Assembly: GCF_002933875.1 (NCBI RefSeq)
Contig: NZ_BFAV01000003.1
Location: forward strand, 1-40,545
Reading direction: 5' to 3'
DNA: 40,545 nucleotides
Origin: Desulfocucumis palustris
GTDB lineage: Bacteria; Bacillota; Desulfotomaculia; Desulfotomaculales; Desulfocucumaceae
Numbering within the stretch: the first letter of the stretch is position 1; each line of letters opens with the position of its first letter. The translations under genes and the position numbers were made by a program. Shown one piece after another: positions 16,750-24,922 of the stretch. The notes under the pieces were generated by a model. That model was not told the DNA's origin. It was given only the letters and a program-made list of their open reading frames with translations, and did no database searches.

Positions 16750-16976
16750 TTTAAAACAATTCCCAGGCAACAGCATATCTGGAGCATCCCCCAAGGCAAA
16801 GTCAATAAATACATTGCAACATCTGCTGTCAGGAAAGTCGGCTCTTTTTTATAAAATTCACCAAAAATCACCGTATCCCTTTTTAAAATTTATATTTTAA
16901 CTAAATTTTGCATCCGGAGAGGAAAGCCCCGCCAGTACTCAAATATTGTTTTTGAAAGCCTGTATTGCCGCGGTTT

Positions 16977-18206
16977 TTATTTAATGGGCATGTCGATAAT
17001 TTTATAAGGATGGCCGTAATCCAACATCAACCGGAGGAAAGGTTCGGGGTTAAACTCTTCGGGGGATCTGACCCCGGAGCCCGTCCATATTCCCCTGGCC
17101 AGCAATTCACTGGCAATGATGGGTCCGATGGCGGTCTGCAGGGATACCGCCTGGCAATTGTAACGCCTCATGCAATCCTGGTTGTCCTCGCACTGGTAAA
17201 TGTAAATTTCCTTGTTCAGGCCGTCCTTTTTACCCTTGACCCAGATGCCCACGGACATTTTACCGTGCATCAGGTGTCCCAGTTCGGCCGGATTGGGCAC
17301 GCAGGCCTCCACCACGTCCCTGGGGGACACCATTACCCCTTTGACATTTATTTTCCCGGGGTTATCCAGGCCCAGTTTGCGGATGGTGTTGAGAACCTCG
17401 ATGAACTCTCTGCCCAGCGCTATTTTATAGGATACCTTTTTCAGCCCCTTGTCCACATGGCGGGGGATTAAAATAACCTCCTCGTGCTCAATGCTCACCA
17501 CTTCCTGGGGCCCGATACCCTCGGGGAATTCAAATATTTCCGGTTCGGCAAAGGATTCCCCGGTATACCAGCCCTTATCCTTTTCCCAGAAATAGCAGGG
17601 ATTCAGAGTTTCTTCTATGACGCTCCACACCGAAAAGGTGGGGGCGAAATCATACCCCTCCACATAAATGTTGGCGCCGTCCCTGACCCTTATTTCCTCC
17701 AGTTCGTCAAACAGCTTGCTCTCGGCGTATTTGGCGAATACATCGGTAACACCGGGATCAATTCCCATGGCGATTATCGCCAGCCTGCCGGCCTCCTGCC
17801 ATTGCCCGCTTTTATTAAACTGGTAATCCCCCAGCAGCACCCCGGGTTTGTTGTAAGGATCCGCGGGATGTTTCTCCGACAGGGTGGCGGCCAGGTCCAT
17901 GTACATCACACCGGCCTCAAAGGCACCGTCGAATATGGAAACATTCAACGACTGCGGGCAGCAGTTGAGCAGGAGATCAATGTTGTGCCTTTTGCAGGCC
18001 GCCACCACCTGCTCCTTGTCCGCCGCGTTAACCTGGTCCACAACAAACCTTTTGTCATTGAGTTTTTTCTGAACCTTTAAGGGCCTGTCCAGGGTATAGT
18101 CGGCCAGCACCACCTGCTCAAACCACTGCGCCCCGGGGTCCCTCTCCACCCCTAAAGAACAGTATGCCTCACCCACCGCGCCGACTCCCAGCAATAAAAT
18201 TCTCAT
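16977..18206 (-). CDS. Saccharopine dehydrogenase-like oxidoreductase, copy 1
   Basis: 409 aa. An N-terminal Rossmann fold with GVGAVGE and an acidic end to strand 2 (VVLADYTLDR) is followed by the family's substrate domain, including ALSEKHPADPYNKPGVLLGDYQF, AMGIDPGVTDVFAKYAESKLFDEL and a Cys-containing C-terminus (EDNQDCMRRYNCQAVSLQTAIGP). The superfamily includes saccharopine dehydrogenase, lysine 6-dehydrogenase, homospermidine synthase and carboxy(nor)spermidine dehydrogenase, which all form or break a C-N bond by way of an imine. The place between a putrescine-type aminotransferase and potABCD suggests a polyamine- or lysine-related substrate; I do not name one. AAGGAG lies 5 nt before the ATG. 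Paralogous to the protein at 22229-23494 over its whole length. Confidence 0.8.
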   Translation of the reverse strand: MRILLLGVGAVGEAYCSLGVERDPGAQWFEQVVLADYTLDRPLKVQKKLNDKRFVVDQVNAADKEQVVAACKRHNIDLLLNCCPQSLNVSIFDGAFEAGVMYMDLAATLSEKHPADPYNKPGVLLGDYQFNKSGQWQEAGRLAIIAMGIDPGVTDVFAKYAESKLFDELEEIRVRDGANIYVEGYDFAPTFSVWSVIEETLNPCYFWEKDKGWYTGESFAEPEIFEFPEGIGPQEVVSIEHEEVILIPRHVDKGLKKVSYKIALGREFIEVLNTIRKLGLDNPGKINVKGVMVSPRDVVEACVPNPAELGHLMHGKMSVGIWVKGKKDGLNKEIYIYQCEDNQDCMRRYNCQAVSLQTAIGPIIASELLARGIWTGSGVRSPEEFNPEPFLRLMLDYGHPYKIIDMPIK

Positions 18207-18253
18207 GACTTCTCCTTCCGTTGTTTTTTTATTAATTTTTTTATTTTATTCAA

Positions 18254-18287
18254 TCAGTATCCAAATTCCTTCAGTATCCAAATTCCT
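18254..18287. repeat. 17-bp tandem duplication spanning a stop codon
   Basis: The unit TCAGTATCCAAATTCCT occurs twice in direct succession (18254-18270 and 18271-18287). The second copy encodes the last residues and stop of the aminotransferase; the first sits just downstream. It looks like a recent slippage or duplication event without effect on the protein. Confidence 0.85.
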
Positions 18288-19626
18288 TTTCCACTTCCGT
18301 AAGGGTTTCATCCAGCCTTTCAATAATTTTGTTCATGGATTCCAGGGAAAGAATCCCAGGGGGTTCAATGCGGAATGTTTTGGCATTGTTCAGGGTCCCC
18401 CCGGTCATAATCCCCCTCTTGAACAGCCCCTTGGAAACAGCGAAGCCGATTTCCGTGGAGGGATACTCCAGTCCGATTAAAAATCCCATGCCCCTGATGT
18501 CTGTCAGTATGGAGTGATTATTTCGCAGCTTGCCCAGTTCCCCCAGCAGATAGCGGCCCTTTTCGGCAATCTGGCCGGGAATGTCGTATTCTATGGTATA
18601 CTTGATGGCTCCAATTGCCGCGGCGCAGGCCAGGGGGTTGCCTCCAAAGGTGGGGGATCCCAAAATCCAGGGATTCTCCACAATGTCTTCGGTCCAGAGG
18701 CCGGGCCTGGCGATTATTCCGGTTATGGGCATAACCCCGCCACCGAAGGCCTTTCCTGTAATCAAAATATCCGGTACCACCCCGCTGTGCTCCACGGCCC
18801 ACATTTTGCCGGTGCGGCCCATGCCGGTCTGAATTTCGTCGGCGATCAGGAACACGCCGTATTTGTCGCATATCTCCCTGAGCCTGGGCAGGTAATCCGG
18901 AGGCGGCACTATTATGCCGGCCTCCCCCTGGATGGGCTCCACGATCATCGCCGCCACGGTTTCGCCCACCGCCAGCAGGTTCTTTATGGCCGCCTCGGCG
19001 GCGTCGGCATTGCCGTACTCCACGTGCTGCACTCCCTGGATCAGGGGCAGGTAGGGCTTCCGGTACATACCCTTGCCTGTTGCCGATACCGCCCCCATGG
19101 ACTTGCCGTGGAAGGCGTTCACGGTGGAAATAAAATAATGTTTTTTTGAGGCCAGCCTGGCAAGTTTAAGGGCCATTTCCACCGCCTCGGCACCCCCGTT
19201 GCAGAAAAAAGCGTACCGCAGGTCCCCGGGGGTGCACATTGCCAGCAGTTTGGCCAGGTAACCCCTTAAGGGGTCCACCAGTTCCTGGCTGTGTAAAGCG
19301 TAACGGTTCAACTGGGCGCTTACCAGCCTGACTATCTCCGGGTTTCTGTGGCCCAGGGTGTATATGCCGAAACCGCCCAGGCAGTCTATAAATTCGTTGC
19401 CATGGAGATCGCTGAAAGATTCCTGGCTGTCCTCCCATTCCACGAAGGCCGCGTTGGTGGACACCGATTTGCGGTATACCAGCCAGCCCGGGTTGACGTG
19501 GTTGTTGAAATTATCGATGGAGTCCCTGACAATGCGGTCCTTCTCCCGGTCATCAAGGGTTTCCTTTAAGATATACCCTGCAATCCGCTCTCCCTCTTTT
19601 AAAATTTCGTCCCTGGAGCTACTCAA
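18271..19626 (-). CDS. Class III aminotransferase, putrescine aminotransferase-like (copy 1)
   Basis: 451 aa, fold-type I PLP enzyme. HVNPGWLVYRKSVST and FIDCLGGFGIYTLGHRNPE follow the E. coli PatA pattern, with [39 protein letters not shown] and the PLP lysine in ITGKAFGGG (about Lys292). Compared with copy 2 and PatA, the active-site segments differ (NPWILGSPTFGGNP instead of [22 protein letters not shown] instead of NSGTESVE), so its substrate may not be putrescine. The TTG start has GAGGTGG about 7 nt upstream. The saccharopine dehydrogenase-like gene follows after 64 nt. A -24/-12 promoter lies about 165 bp upstream, and a sigma-54 activator is encoded divergently, so this is very probably its target operon. 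Confidence 0.85.
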   Translation of the reverse strand: MSSSRDEILKEGERIAGYILKETLDDREKDRIVRDSIDNFNNHVNPGWLVYRKSVSTNAAFVEWEDSQESFSDLHGNEFIDCLGGFGIYTLGHRNPEIVRLVSAQLNRYALHSQELVDPLRGYLAKLLAMCTPGDLRYAFFCNGGAEAVEMALKLARLASKKHYFISTVNAFHGKSMGAVSATGKGMYRKPYLPLIQGVQHVEYGNADAAEAAIKNLLAVGETVAAMIVEPIQGEAGIIVPPPDYLPRLREICDKYGVFLIADEIQTGMGRTGKMWAVEHSGVVPDILITGKAFGGGVMPITGIIARPGLWTEDIVENPWILGSPTFGGNPLACAAAIGAIKYTIEYDIPGQIAEKGRYLLGELGKLRNNHSILTDIRGMGFLIGLEYPSTEIGFAVSKGLFKRGIMTGGTLNNAKTFRIEPPGILSLESMNKIIERLDETLTEVEKEFGY

Positions 19627-19790
19627 AGCAAACCACCTCGCCCTTATTTTTATCCGGCTAACAGCCTTTCCTTCTCCTTTTCTTTTACGATTGAAAGGCG
19701 TTAATTAGCTGGTTAAGAATCACCTTTTTCTTTTTTATTCCCGGTTAAATCAAAAGACAACGCTTTTTAAATAACCAGCAAACATTTAAA

Positions 19791-19806
19791 TGCACAAACC
19801 GTGCCC
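19791..19806 (-). promoter_or_regulatory. Sigma-54 (-24/-12) promoter for the aminotransferase operon
   Basis: Read on the minus strand: GGGCAC-GGTTT-GTGCA. This keeps the GG and GC dinucleotides at the required 10-nt spacing and differs from TGGCAC-N5-TTGCA at two positions. Transcription would start near 19780, giving a leader of about 150 nt. A sigma-54 activator gene and an inverted repeat lie directly upstream. Confidence 0.65.
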
Positions 19807-19982
19807 AAACAAGATGTTAAAAAACTTGCGCAGAATCCACGGAAATGCTAGACTGGCAAGGAATCAACAACGTAACGGCCGAACTCTTTCTCCGGGCAGT
19901 CTCATTCCCGATACGGAAACAACAGACTTTTTGCCCGTTAATATTGGGCTAATCCGTATTATTGTTTTTAAATTAACCGTCA

Positions 19983-20019
19983 TGTTTCAAAAACTTAACA
20001 AGATACCATTTTTGAAACA
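19983..20019. promoter_or_regulatory. 11-bp inverted repeat, candidate activator binding site
   Basis: TGTTTCAAAAA (19983-19993) and TTTTTGAAACA (20009-20019) are perfect arms separated by 15 bp. The site is about 180-230 bp upstream of the -24/-12 promoter, a usual distance for an enhancer, and also just upstream of the -35 of the divergent regulator gene, so it could serve both activation and autoregulation. A looser repeat, ATACGGA/TCCGTAT (19911-19959), encloses GCCC...GGGC. Confidence 0.55.
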
Positions 20020-20042
20020 CTCCCGGAAAGTACAAAATTTAA

Positions 20043-20072
20043 TTGCTTTTAATCAGTCAAGTGTTTTATAAT
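20043..20072 (+). promoter_or_regulatory. Sigma-A type promoter for the sigma-54 activator gene
   Basis: TTGCTT, an 18-bp spacer and a perfect TATAAT at 20067-20072. Transcription would begin near 20079, leaving a leader of about 117 nt that contains a terminator-like hairpin. Confidence 0.6.
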
Positions 20073-20116
20073 ATGATAAGCAGCAATATATTTATCATAA
20101 TTATGCTGGCAAAGAG

Positions 20117-20160
20117 GCCCTCGGGAAAGGTTCTTACCTTTCGGGGGCTTTTATTTTTAA
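20117..20160 (+). terminator. Attenuator-type terminator in the regulator leader
   Basis: GCCCTC-(GG)-GAAAGGT / ACCTTTC-GGGGGC with a 4-nt loop, followed by TTTTATTTTT, 36 nt before the start codon of the sigma-54 activator. A short hairpin GGC-AAAGAG-GCC (20108-20119) overlaps its 5' arm. Since the promoter lies upstream, expression of the regulator should depend on reading through this site. Confidence 0.7.
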
Positions 20161-20195
20161 CTTTGGAAATATCAAAAACCGGGGGAGTTGTGCTT

Positions 20196-22079
20196 ATGTT
20201 GCTTCATAAAGCCGATAAATATAAAACACGGCAGTTCACCGGCCCATACTATCCCTTTCCCTTTCTCTTTATTAACCAGGATCAGGGGCTTTACCTGAAA
20301 TCCCCCATGCTGCAATCCTTTTCACAGCAGGTGGCGGAGGTGGTGTCCGCGGTTCTGGGAGTCGACACCGGAATACTGGCCGCCGACCTTACCATAGTGG
20401 CAGGTTCCGGGAAATACCTCAGCCTGATAGGCACCAAGGATTCGGAAGTAAATTACCCCGATTCGTCTTTCCTTTATACCAGGGTGATTAAAACAAAAAG
20501 TTCTTTTATAGTTGAAAACCCTGTGGATGAAGATTATTATTCCCCGGTATACATGGGTGAGCTGGGAGAAATCTGCTGTCCCATAACCATGGGAAACATT
20601 GTCATAGGCATTATCGCCCTGGTGGCCTTCAATGAGACCCAAAGGGCGCGGCTGCTTGAAAAAAAGGAGCACCTGCAGTCATTCCTCCAGCATATCGCGG
20701 CAATGCTTGCTTCCAGGGTTGCGGAAAATAACGCCTTTATGCAGCTGGAACTGGCCAAAAACCAGCTGCAGGCCCTGGTGGAGTCCATCCATGAGGGCCT
20801 GCTGGCCATAGACCACAACAATATGATTACCTACTGCAACGCGGCCGCCGCAAAGCTTTTGGGGAGGCCCAAAGAGGAAATAACAGGTAAGAGAATTAAT
20901 TATATATTACCCGATTCACCGCTTCCGGAAATAATGGAAACAGGCGAAGGCTACCGGAATAAAGAAGAATTCCACGGGGAACCGCCCCGCCGGATGCATT
21001 TCCTGGTTACCGCCACCCCCATAACCTTAAACTCCAGGCCGGTGGGTGTGGTGGCCACCCTGCGGGACATGACGGAGGCCAGGAGACTTGCCTATAATTT
21101 GACAGGGCTTCAACAAAAGCTCGGGTTTGACCAGATCAAAGGGACCGGCGGAAAAATAACAGAGGTCAAAAATAAAGCCTTCCGGGTGGCCCAGGGCAGT
21201 TCCACCATTTTAATCACGGGGGAAAGCGGCACCGGAAAGGAACTCTTTGCCCGGGCCATACACGAGGCCAGCCCCAGGAGAAATAAACCCTTTGTCATTG
21301 TAAACTGCGGCGCCATCCCGGAAACCCTGCTGGAAAGTGAATTATTCGGCTATGATGAAGGGTCTTTTACTGGCGCCCGCAAGGGGGGCAGGGCCGGAAA
21401 ATTTGAGCTGGCGGACGGGGGAACAGTGTTCCTGGACGAAATAGGCGACCTTCCCCTGCACCTGCAGGTAAAGCTTCTGCATGTGCTGCAGCGCAGGGAA
21501 ATAGAAAGGGTGGGAAGCAGCAAACTGATACCGGTAAACGTCAGGGTAATCTCAGCGACCAACAGGGATCTGGAAGCAATGTGCGCGGCCAATGAATTCA
21601 GGGAGGATCTTTATTACCGTCTCAGCGTCATCCCGCTGGTCATCCCCCCCCTGCGGGAGCACCGGGAGGATATAAACATGCTCATGAATTACTTCCTTGA
21701 TAAATACAAAAACCTTCTGGACAAGGCCATCAAAAGGTTCGATAAGGATGTTGCCGCGGCATTTTGCCGTTATGACTGGCCGGGCAATGTCCGGGAACTG
21801 GAGAATGCGGTGGAATACGCCGTAAATCTGGCTTCGGCGGATGAAATAACAATGGACGGCATTCCCTTAAAAATCCGGGACAACTGGTTAAACCCGGAAA
21901 GCAAGAAAGGAAACACCATATTAAAAAACAGGTTAAACCTTGCGGAAAAAGAAGTGCTGACCGGTTACGTGAAAAAAATTAAGGCGGGAAACATAAAAAA
22001 AGGAGAACTGGCGGAAATACTGGGAATCAGCAGGGTAACCCTGTACCGCAAGCTAAAACAATACGGCCTGGATAAATAA
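20196..22079 (+). CDS. Sigma-54-dependent transcriptional activator (GAF-PAS-AAA+-Fis), copy 1
   Basis: 627 aa. A GAF-like sensory domain (about 36-175) contains GEICCPI (Cys127-Cys128). A PAS domain (about 185-300) follows, then an AAA+ sigma-54 interaction domain (about 312-545) with Walker A GESGTGKE and Walker B GGTVFLDEIGDLP, and a C-terminal Fis-type HTH (LAEILGISRVTLYRKLKQYGL). The surface loop that contacts sigma-54 reads GSFTGA instead of the usual GAFTGA. No receiver domain, so it probably responds to a ligand. The ORF opens at 20043, but the ATG at 20196, 8 nt after GGGGGAG, is the likely start. Divergent from the aminotransferase-dehydrogenase operon. Closely related to the protein at 26180-27997. 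Confidence 0.92.
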   Translation: MLLHKADKYKTRQFTGPYYPFPFLFINQDQGLYLKSPMLQSFSQQVAEVVSAVLGVDTGILAADLTIVAGSGKYLSLIGTKDSEVNYPDSSFLYTRVIKTKSSFIVENPVDEDYYSPVYMGELGEICCPITMGNIVIGIIALVAFNETQRARLLEKKEHLQSFLQHIAAMLASRVAENNAFMQLELAKNQLQALVESIHEGLLAIDHNNMITYCNAAAAKLLGRPKEEITGKRINYILPDSPLPEIMETGEGYRNKEEFHGEPPRRMHFLVTATPITLNSRPVGVVATLRDMTEARRLAYNLTGLQQKLGFDQIKGTGGKITEVKNKAFRVAQGSSTILITGESGTGKELFARAIHEASPRRNKPFVIVNCGAIPETLLESELFGYDEGSFTGARKGGRAGKFELADGGTVFLDEIGDLPLHLQVKLLHVLQRREIERVGSSKLIPVNVRVISATNRDLEAMCAANEFREDLYYRLSVIPLVIPPLREHREDINMLMNYFLDKYKNLLDKAIKRFDKDVAAAFCRYDWPGNVRELENAVEYAVNLASADEITMDGIPLKIRDNWLNPESKKGNTILKNRLNLAEKEVLTGYVKKIKAGNIKKGELAEILGISRVTLYRKLKQYGLDK

Positions 22080-22084
22080 CGGCG

Positions 22085-22127
22085 AAAAAACAAAAGCATA
22101 GACAAAAAATCTATGCTTTTGTTTTTT
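22085..22127 (+). terminator. Strong terminator after activator copy 1
   Basis: An 18-bp perfect stem including CAAAAGCATAGA/TCTATGCTTTTG, with a 7-nt loop, ending in TTTTTT. The flanking A-tract makes it usable from both directions. Confidence 0.9.
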
Positions 22128-22138
22128 CAGACAGCCGG

Positions 22139-22184
22139 GGGGCCGTTGAAAATTGCTTTTTCAATGTGTTTTTCAACACTCTCC
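22139..22184 (+). repeat. Dispersed repeat, copy B, with a fragment of the palindromic element end
   Basis: GGCCGTTGAAAA matches the end of the 56-177 element, and after a short junction TTTTTCAATGTG and following bases match copies A and C. It looks like the same composite with the middle deleted. It separates the activator terminator from the second dehydrogenase-like gene. Confidence 0.7.
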
Positions 22185-22228
22185 CGGCGGGATAAAACCG
22201 GTGGCAAACAAATTAGGAGGTCTGCAGC

Positions 22229-23494
22229 ATGAAATTCTTAATAGTGGGAGTTGGCGGAGTAGGTGAATCTATTGCCGCCATTGCTAAAAAAAGAGACCCC
22301 GGGAGTGAATGGATGGAATTAATGGTCCTTTCGGACTACAACCTGGAACGGGCACAGGAAGTGGGATTAAAAATGGGAGATGCCGAACGCTTCCCCGTGG
22401 AGCAGGTGAATGCTCAAAACAAGGAGGAAATTATTTTTCTGGCGGATAAATATAGTGCCGACATGATCATCAATGGCTGCGATCCCTCCTATGACATGAT
22501 AATTTTTGAGGCGGCTTACGAAGCCGGCTGTAAGTACATGGATATGGCCATGAGTTTGTCGGAAGCCCATCCCATTGAGCCTTACAAAAAAACTCATATT
22601 AAACTGGGCGACCTTCAGTTCGCCAGGGCTAAGCAGTGGGAGGATAAAAACCTGCTGGCCCTGGTCGGTTCGGGGGTTGAACCCGGAATGGTGGACGTTT
22701 TTGCCAAATACGCGGAAAAGCATCTTTTCGATGAAATCCAGGAGCTCGGTGTCCGGGACGGCAATAACCTGGTGGTGCGGGGATGCGATGTGGCCTTCGG
22801 CTTTTCTATCTGGACTGTTATTGAAGAATGCTTAAATCCCCCGGTTATATGGGAACGGGATAAGGGCTGGTTCACCACCGAGCCATTTTCGGAGCCCGAG
22901 ATTTTCATCCTGCCGGAAGGGATTGGCCCGGTGGAGATGGTGAACGTTGAGCACGAGGAAGTTCTTCTGATGCCCAGGTACATTGACAAGGGGCTGAAGA
23001 GGGTCACCTTTAAATTCGGATTGGGTGACGATTTGATAAAAGCGTTAAAAATCCTGCACGCCCTTGGGCTGGATAGCAAGGAAAAGGTCAGAGTGGGTGA
23101 TGTCGAGGTCGCCCCCAGGGATGTGGTGGCCTCCGCGGCCCAGGACCCCCGGTACATTGGTGACAAAATGTTCGGTAAGACCTGCGCGGGTATTTGGGTC
23201 AAAGGAAAAAAGGAGGGCTTGGAAAGGCAGGTATATCTTTACCAGGTGGCCGATAACCAGGACTGCATGAAGAGATTGGGCTGTCAGGTGGTGGTGGCCC
23301 AGACCGCCTTCCCGCCGGTAATCATGCTGGAGCTTGTGGCCAAAGGCATCTGGCAGGGCAAAGGGGTACACGGGCCGGAATACTTCGACCCGGATTACTT
23401 CATGGAACTGATGGAAGCCTATGAGTTTCCATTTGGCATGACAGAAATGGATTCCGAATATAAACGGGCTCTTGACAGGCGCAAGCCCGGATGA
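22229..23494 (+). CDS. Saccharopine dehydrogenase-like oxidoreductase, copy 2
   Basis: 421 aa, colinear with copy 1: Rossmann GVGGVGES, strand-2 end VLSDYNLER, AMSLSEAHPIEPYKKTHIKLGDLQF, GSGVEPGMVDVFAKYAEKHLFDEIQELGVRDG, VEHEEVLLMPRYIDKGLKRV, and the C-terminal VADNQDCMKRLGCQVVVAQTAF. Conservation of the NQDCM and Cys segments in both copies suggests a shared catalytic or structural role. The substrate is unassigned; lysine, diamine or polyamine chemistry is plausible for the superfamily. AGGAGGT lies 7 nt before the ATG. It is isolated by terminators on both sides and has no clear promoter; no -24/-12 element was found upstream. Confidence 0.8.
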   Translation: MKFLIVGVGGVGESIAAIAKKRDPGSEWMELMVLSDYNLERAQEVGLKMGDAERFPVEQVNAQNKEEIIFLADKYSADMIINGCDPSYDMIIFEAAYEAGCKYMDMAMSLSEAHPIEPYKKTHIKLGDLQFARAKQWEDKNLLALVGSGVEPGMVDVFAKYAEKHLFDEIQELGVRDGNNLVVRGCDVAFGFSIWTVIEECLNPPVIWERDKGWFTTEPFSEPEIFILPEGIGPVEMVNVEHEEVLLMPRYIDKGLKRVTFKFGLGDDLIKALKILHALGLDSKEKVRVGDVEVAPRDVVASAAQDPRYIGDKMFGKTCAGIWVKGKKEGLERQVYLYQVADNQDCMKRLGCQVVVAQTAFPPVIMLELVAKGIWQGKGVHGPEYFDPDYFMELMEAYEFPFGMTEMDSEYKRALDRRKPG

Positions 23495-23500
23495 ATGATA

Positions 23501-23546
23501 AAAAGGCGCCTCCGGGGCCGGTAAAATCCCCGAAGACGCCTTCATT
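23501..23546. terminator. Bidirectional terminator between the dehydrogenase-like gene and amtB
   Basis: Imperfect long stem AAGGCG...CGGGG / CCCCG...CGCCTT with loop CCGGTAAAAT. It gives TTTTT on the minus strand and ATTATTTAT on the plus strand, serving the two convergent genes. Confidence 0.75.
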
Positions 23547-23567
23547 ATTTATACCTGCCCTTTAATA

Positions 23568-24905
23568 TTAATGTTTTCCCGGTTCCACATACAACATGGT
23601 CCCGGCCATTCCCGGGGTCAACCCTGGCCCGGGATGGGAATGCCCGCCACCGTGGCCAAACATGGACGGGGCGACCAGTCCGGTATAGGCGGGTATACCA
23701 TGCTCGTTGAGGTCCAGTCCCTCGGCTTCCTCCTGGTCGCTGACCCTGATCCCCACGAGCTTTTTAAGGGCCATAAATACCAGCGCGGTTGCCGCAAAGG
23801 ACCACACCGAAACAGCAAGCACGCCCAGGGCCTGCACTCCCAGCAGATGGAAGCCGCCGCCATAAACAAGGCCGCCATCCTGGGCAAAAATACCCACGGC
23901 CAGGGCGCCCCAGGTGCCATTGACCCCGTGCACCGCAATGGCGCCCACCGGATCGTCGGCTTTGACCCGGTCAAAGAAGCTCACGGCCAGAACCACCAGC
24001 ACTCCGGCAACGGTGCCTATGGCCAGGGCCGAAGCCGGAGCTATAAAGGCGCAGCCCCCCGTTACCGCGGCAAGTCCCGCCAGGGCGCCATTCATGGCCA
24101 TACTGGGATCAGGCTTGCCCCACCTGAACATGGTGAACAGGGCGCCGGTGGTGCCGCCAGCCGCGGCCGCCAGGTTGGTATTTACGGCGATGCGGGCAAT
24201 GTTCATGTCCAGGCCGGACAGGGAACTACCGGGGTTAAACCCGAACCAGCCGAACCAGAGGATGAATGTGCCCAAAAAGGCCAGGTGCAGGTTATGAGCG
24301 GGTATTACATTTATGCTGCCGTCACTGTTGTATTTTTCTTTGCGGGGGCCGAGAACCAGCACCGCCGCCAGGGCGCTCCAGCCGCCCACCGCGTGAACCA
24401 CCGCCGAGCCGGCAAAATCAAGCATGCCCAGCTGCATCAGCCAGCCGTTGGCGCCCCACACCCAGTGCCCCGCCAGGGGATAAATCAGGCCGGTGCAAAG
24501 AACGGTAAAAACAAGATAGGGCGCGAATTTCATTCTTTCCGCCACTGCCCCGGAAACAATGGAGGCCACCGCCATGGCGAAGGCGGCCTGGAAAAGCCAG
24601 AAAGCGTATATGGGCACCCGGTACTGAATATGACCCAGCTCTCCGGAAAGCATGAAGCCGCTGCTGCCGAAAACCCCGGCCCTGTCCAAACCAAACATGA
24701 TTCCAAAACCTATGATGAAATAGCTCAACATACCCAGTGTGCTGTCCGCGAAAACCTTCATTACTATATTAAGAGAGTTCTTAGCCTGAACGAAACCGGC
24801 CTCCAGAAAAGCAAAACCGGCTTCCATGAAGAAAACCAGGGCAGCGCAAAGCAATACCCATACGGTATCGATACCCGATGCCAGGGTAGACGCGTTTACT
24901 TCCAT
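23568..24905 (-). CDS. amtB: Ammonium transporter
   Basis: 445 aa with eleven helices. The Amt hallmarks are DTVWVLLCAALVFFMEAGFAFLEAGFVQAKNSLNI at the start, a twin pore His pair in VVHAVGGWSALAAV and AVHGVNGTWGALAVG, and GWFGFNPGSSL. The C-terminal tail (EEAEGLDLNEHGIPAYTG) is the PII-binding end, and a further His/Gly-rich tail (FGHGGGHSHPGPG) is appended, which may bind metal. The ORF opens at 24989 inside the leader; the ATG at 24905 has GGGAGG 9 nt upstream. It is downstream of glnB with a 113-nt gap holding a terminator-antiterminator element. It imports ammonium under low nitrogen. Confidence 0.95.
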   Translation of the reverse strand: MEVNASTLASGIDTVWVLLCAALVFFMEAGFAFLEAGFVQAKNSLNIVMKVFADSTLGMLSYFIIGFGIMFGLDRAGVFGSSGFMLSGELGHIQYRVPIYAFWLFQAAFAMAVASIVSGAVAERMKFAPYLVFTVLCTGLIYPLAGHWVWGANGWLMQLGMLDFAGSAVVHAVGGWSALAAVLVLGPRKEKYNSDGSINVIPAHNLHLAFLGTFILWFGWFGFNPGSSLSGLDMNIARIAVNTNLAAAAGGTTGALFTMFRWGKPDPSMAMNGALAGLAAVTGGCAFIAPASALAIGTVAGVLVVLAVSFFDRVKADDPVGAIAVHGVNGTWGALAVGIFAQDGGLVYGGGFHLLGVQALGVLAVSVWSFAATALVFMALKKLVGIRVSDQEEAEGLDLNEHGIPAYTGLVAPSMFGHGGGHSHPGPGLTPGMAGTMLYVEPGKH

Positions 24906-24922
24906 ATACTTAAACCTCCCCG

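Noticed and set aside
16790..16960. -24/-12 promoter upstream of potA (TGACAGCAGATGTTGCA)
   Set aside because: The -24 box lacks GG and the spacing is off by one.
22195..22229. TGGCAAACAAATTAG as a -24/-12 promoter for the second dehydrogenase-like gene
   Set aside because: The -12 box reads TTAG, lacking the required GC, and it overlaps the ribosome binding site.
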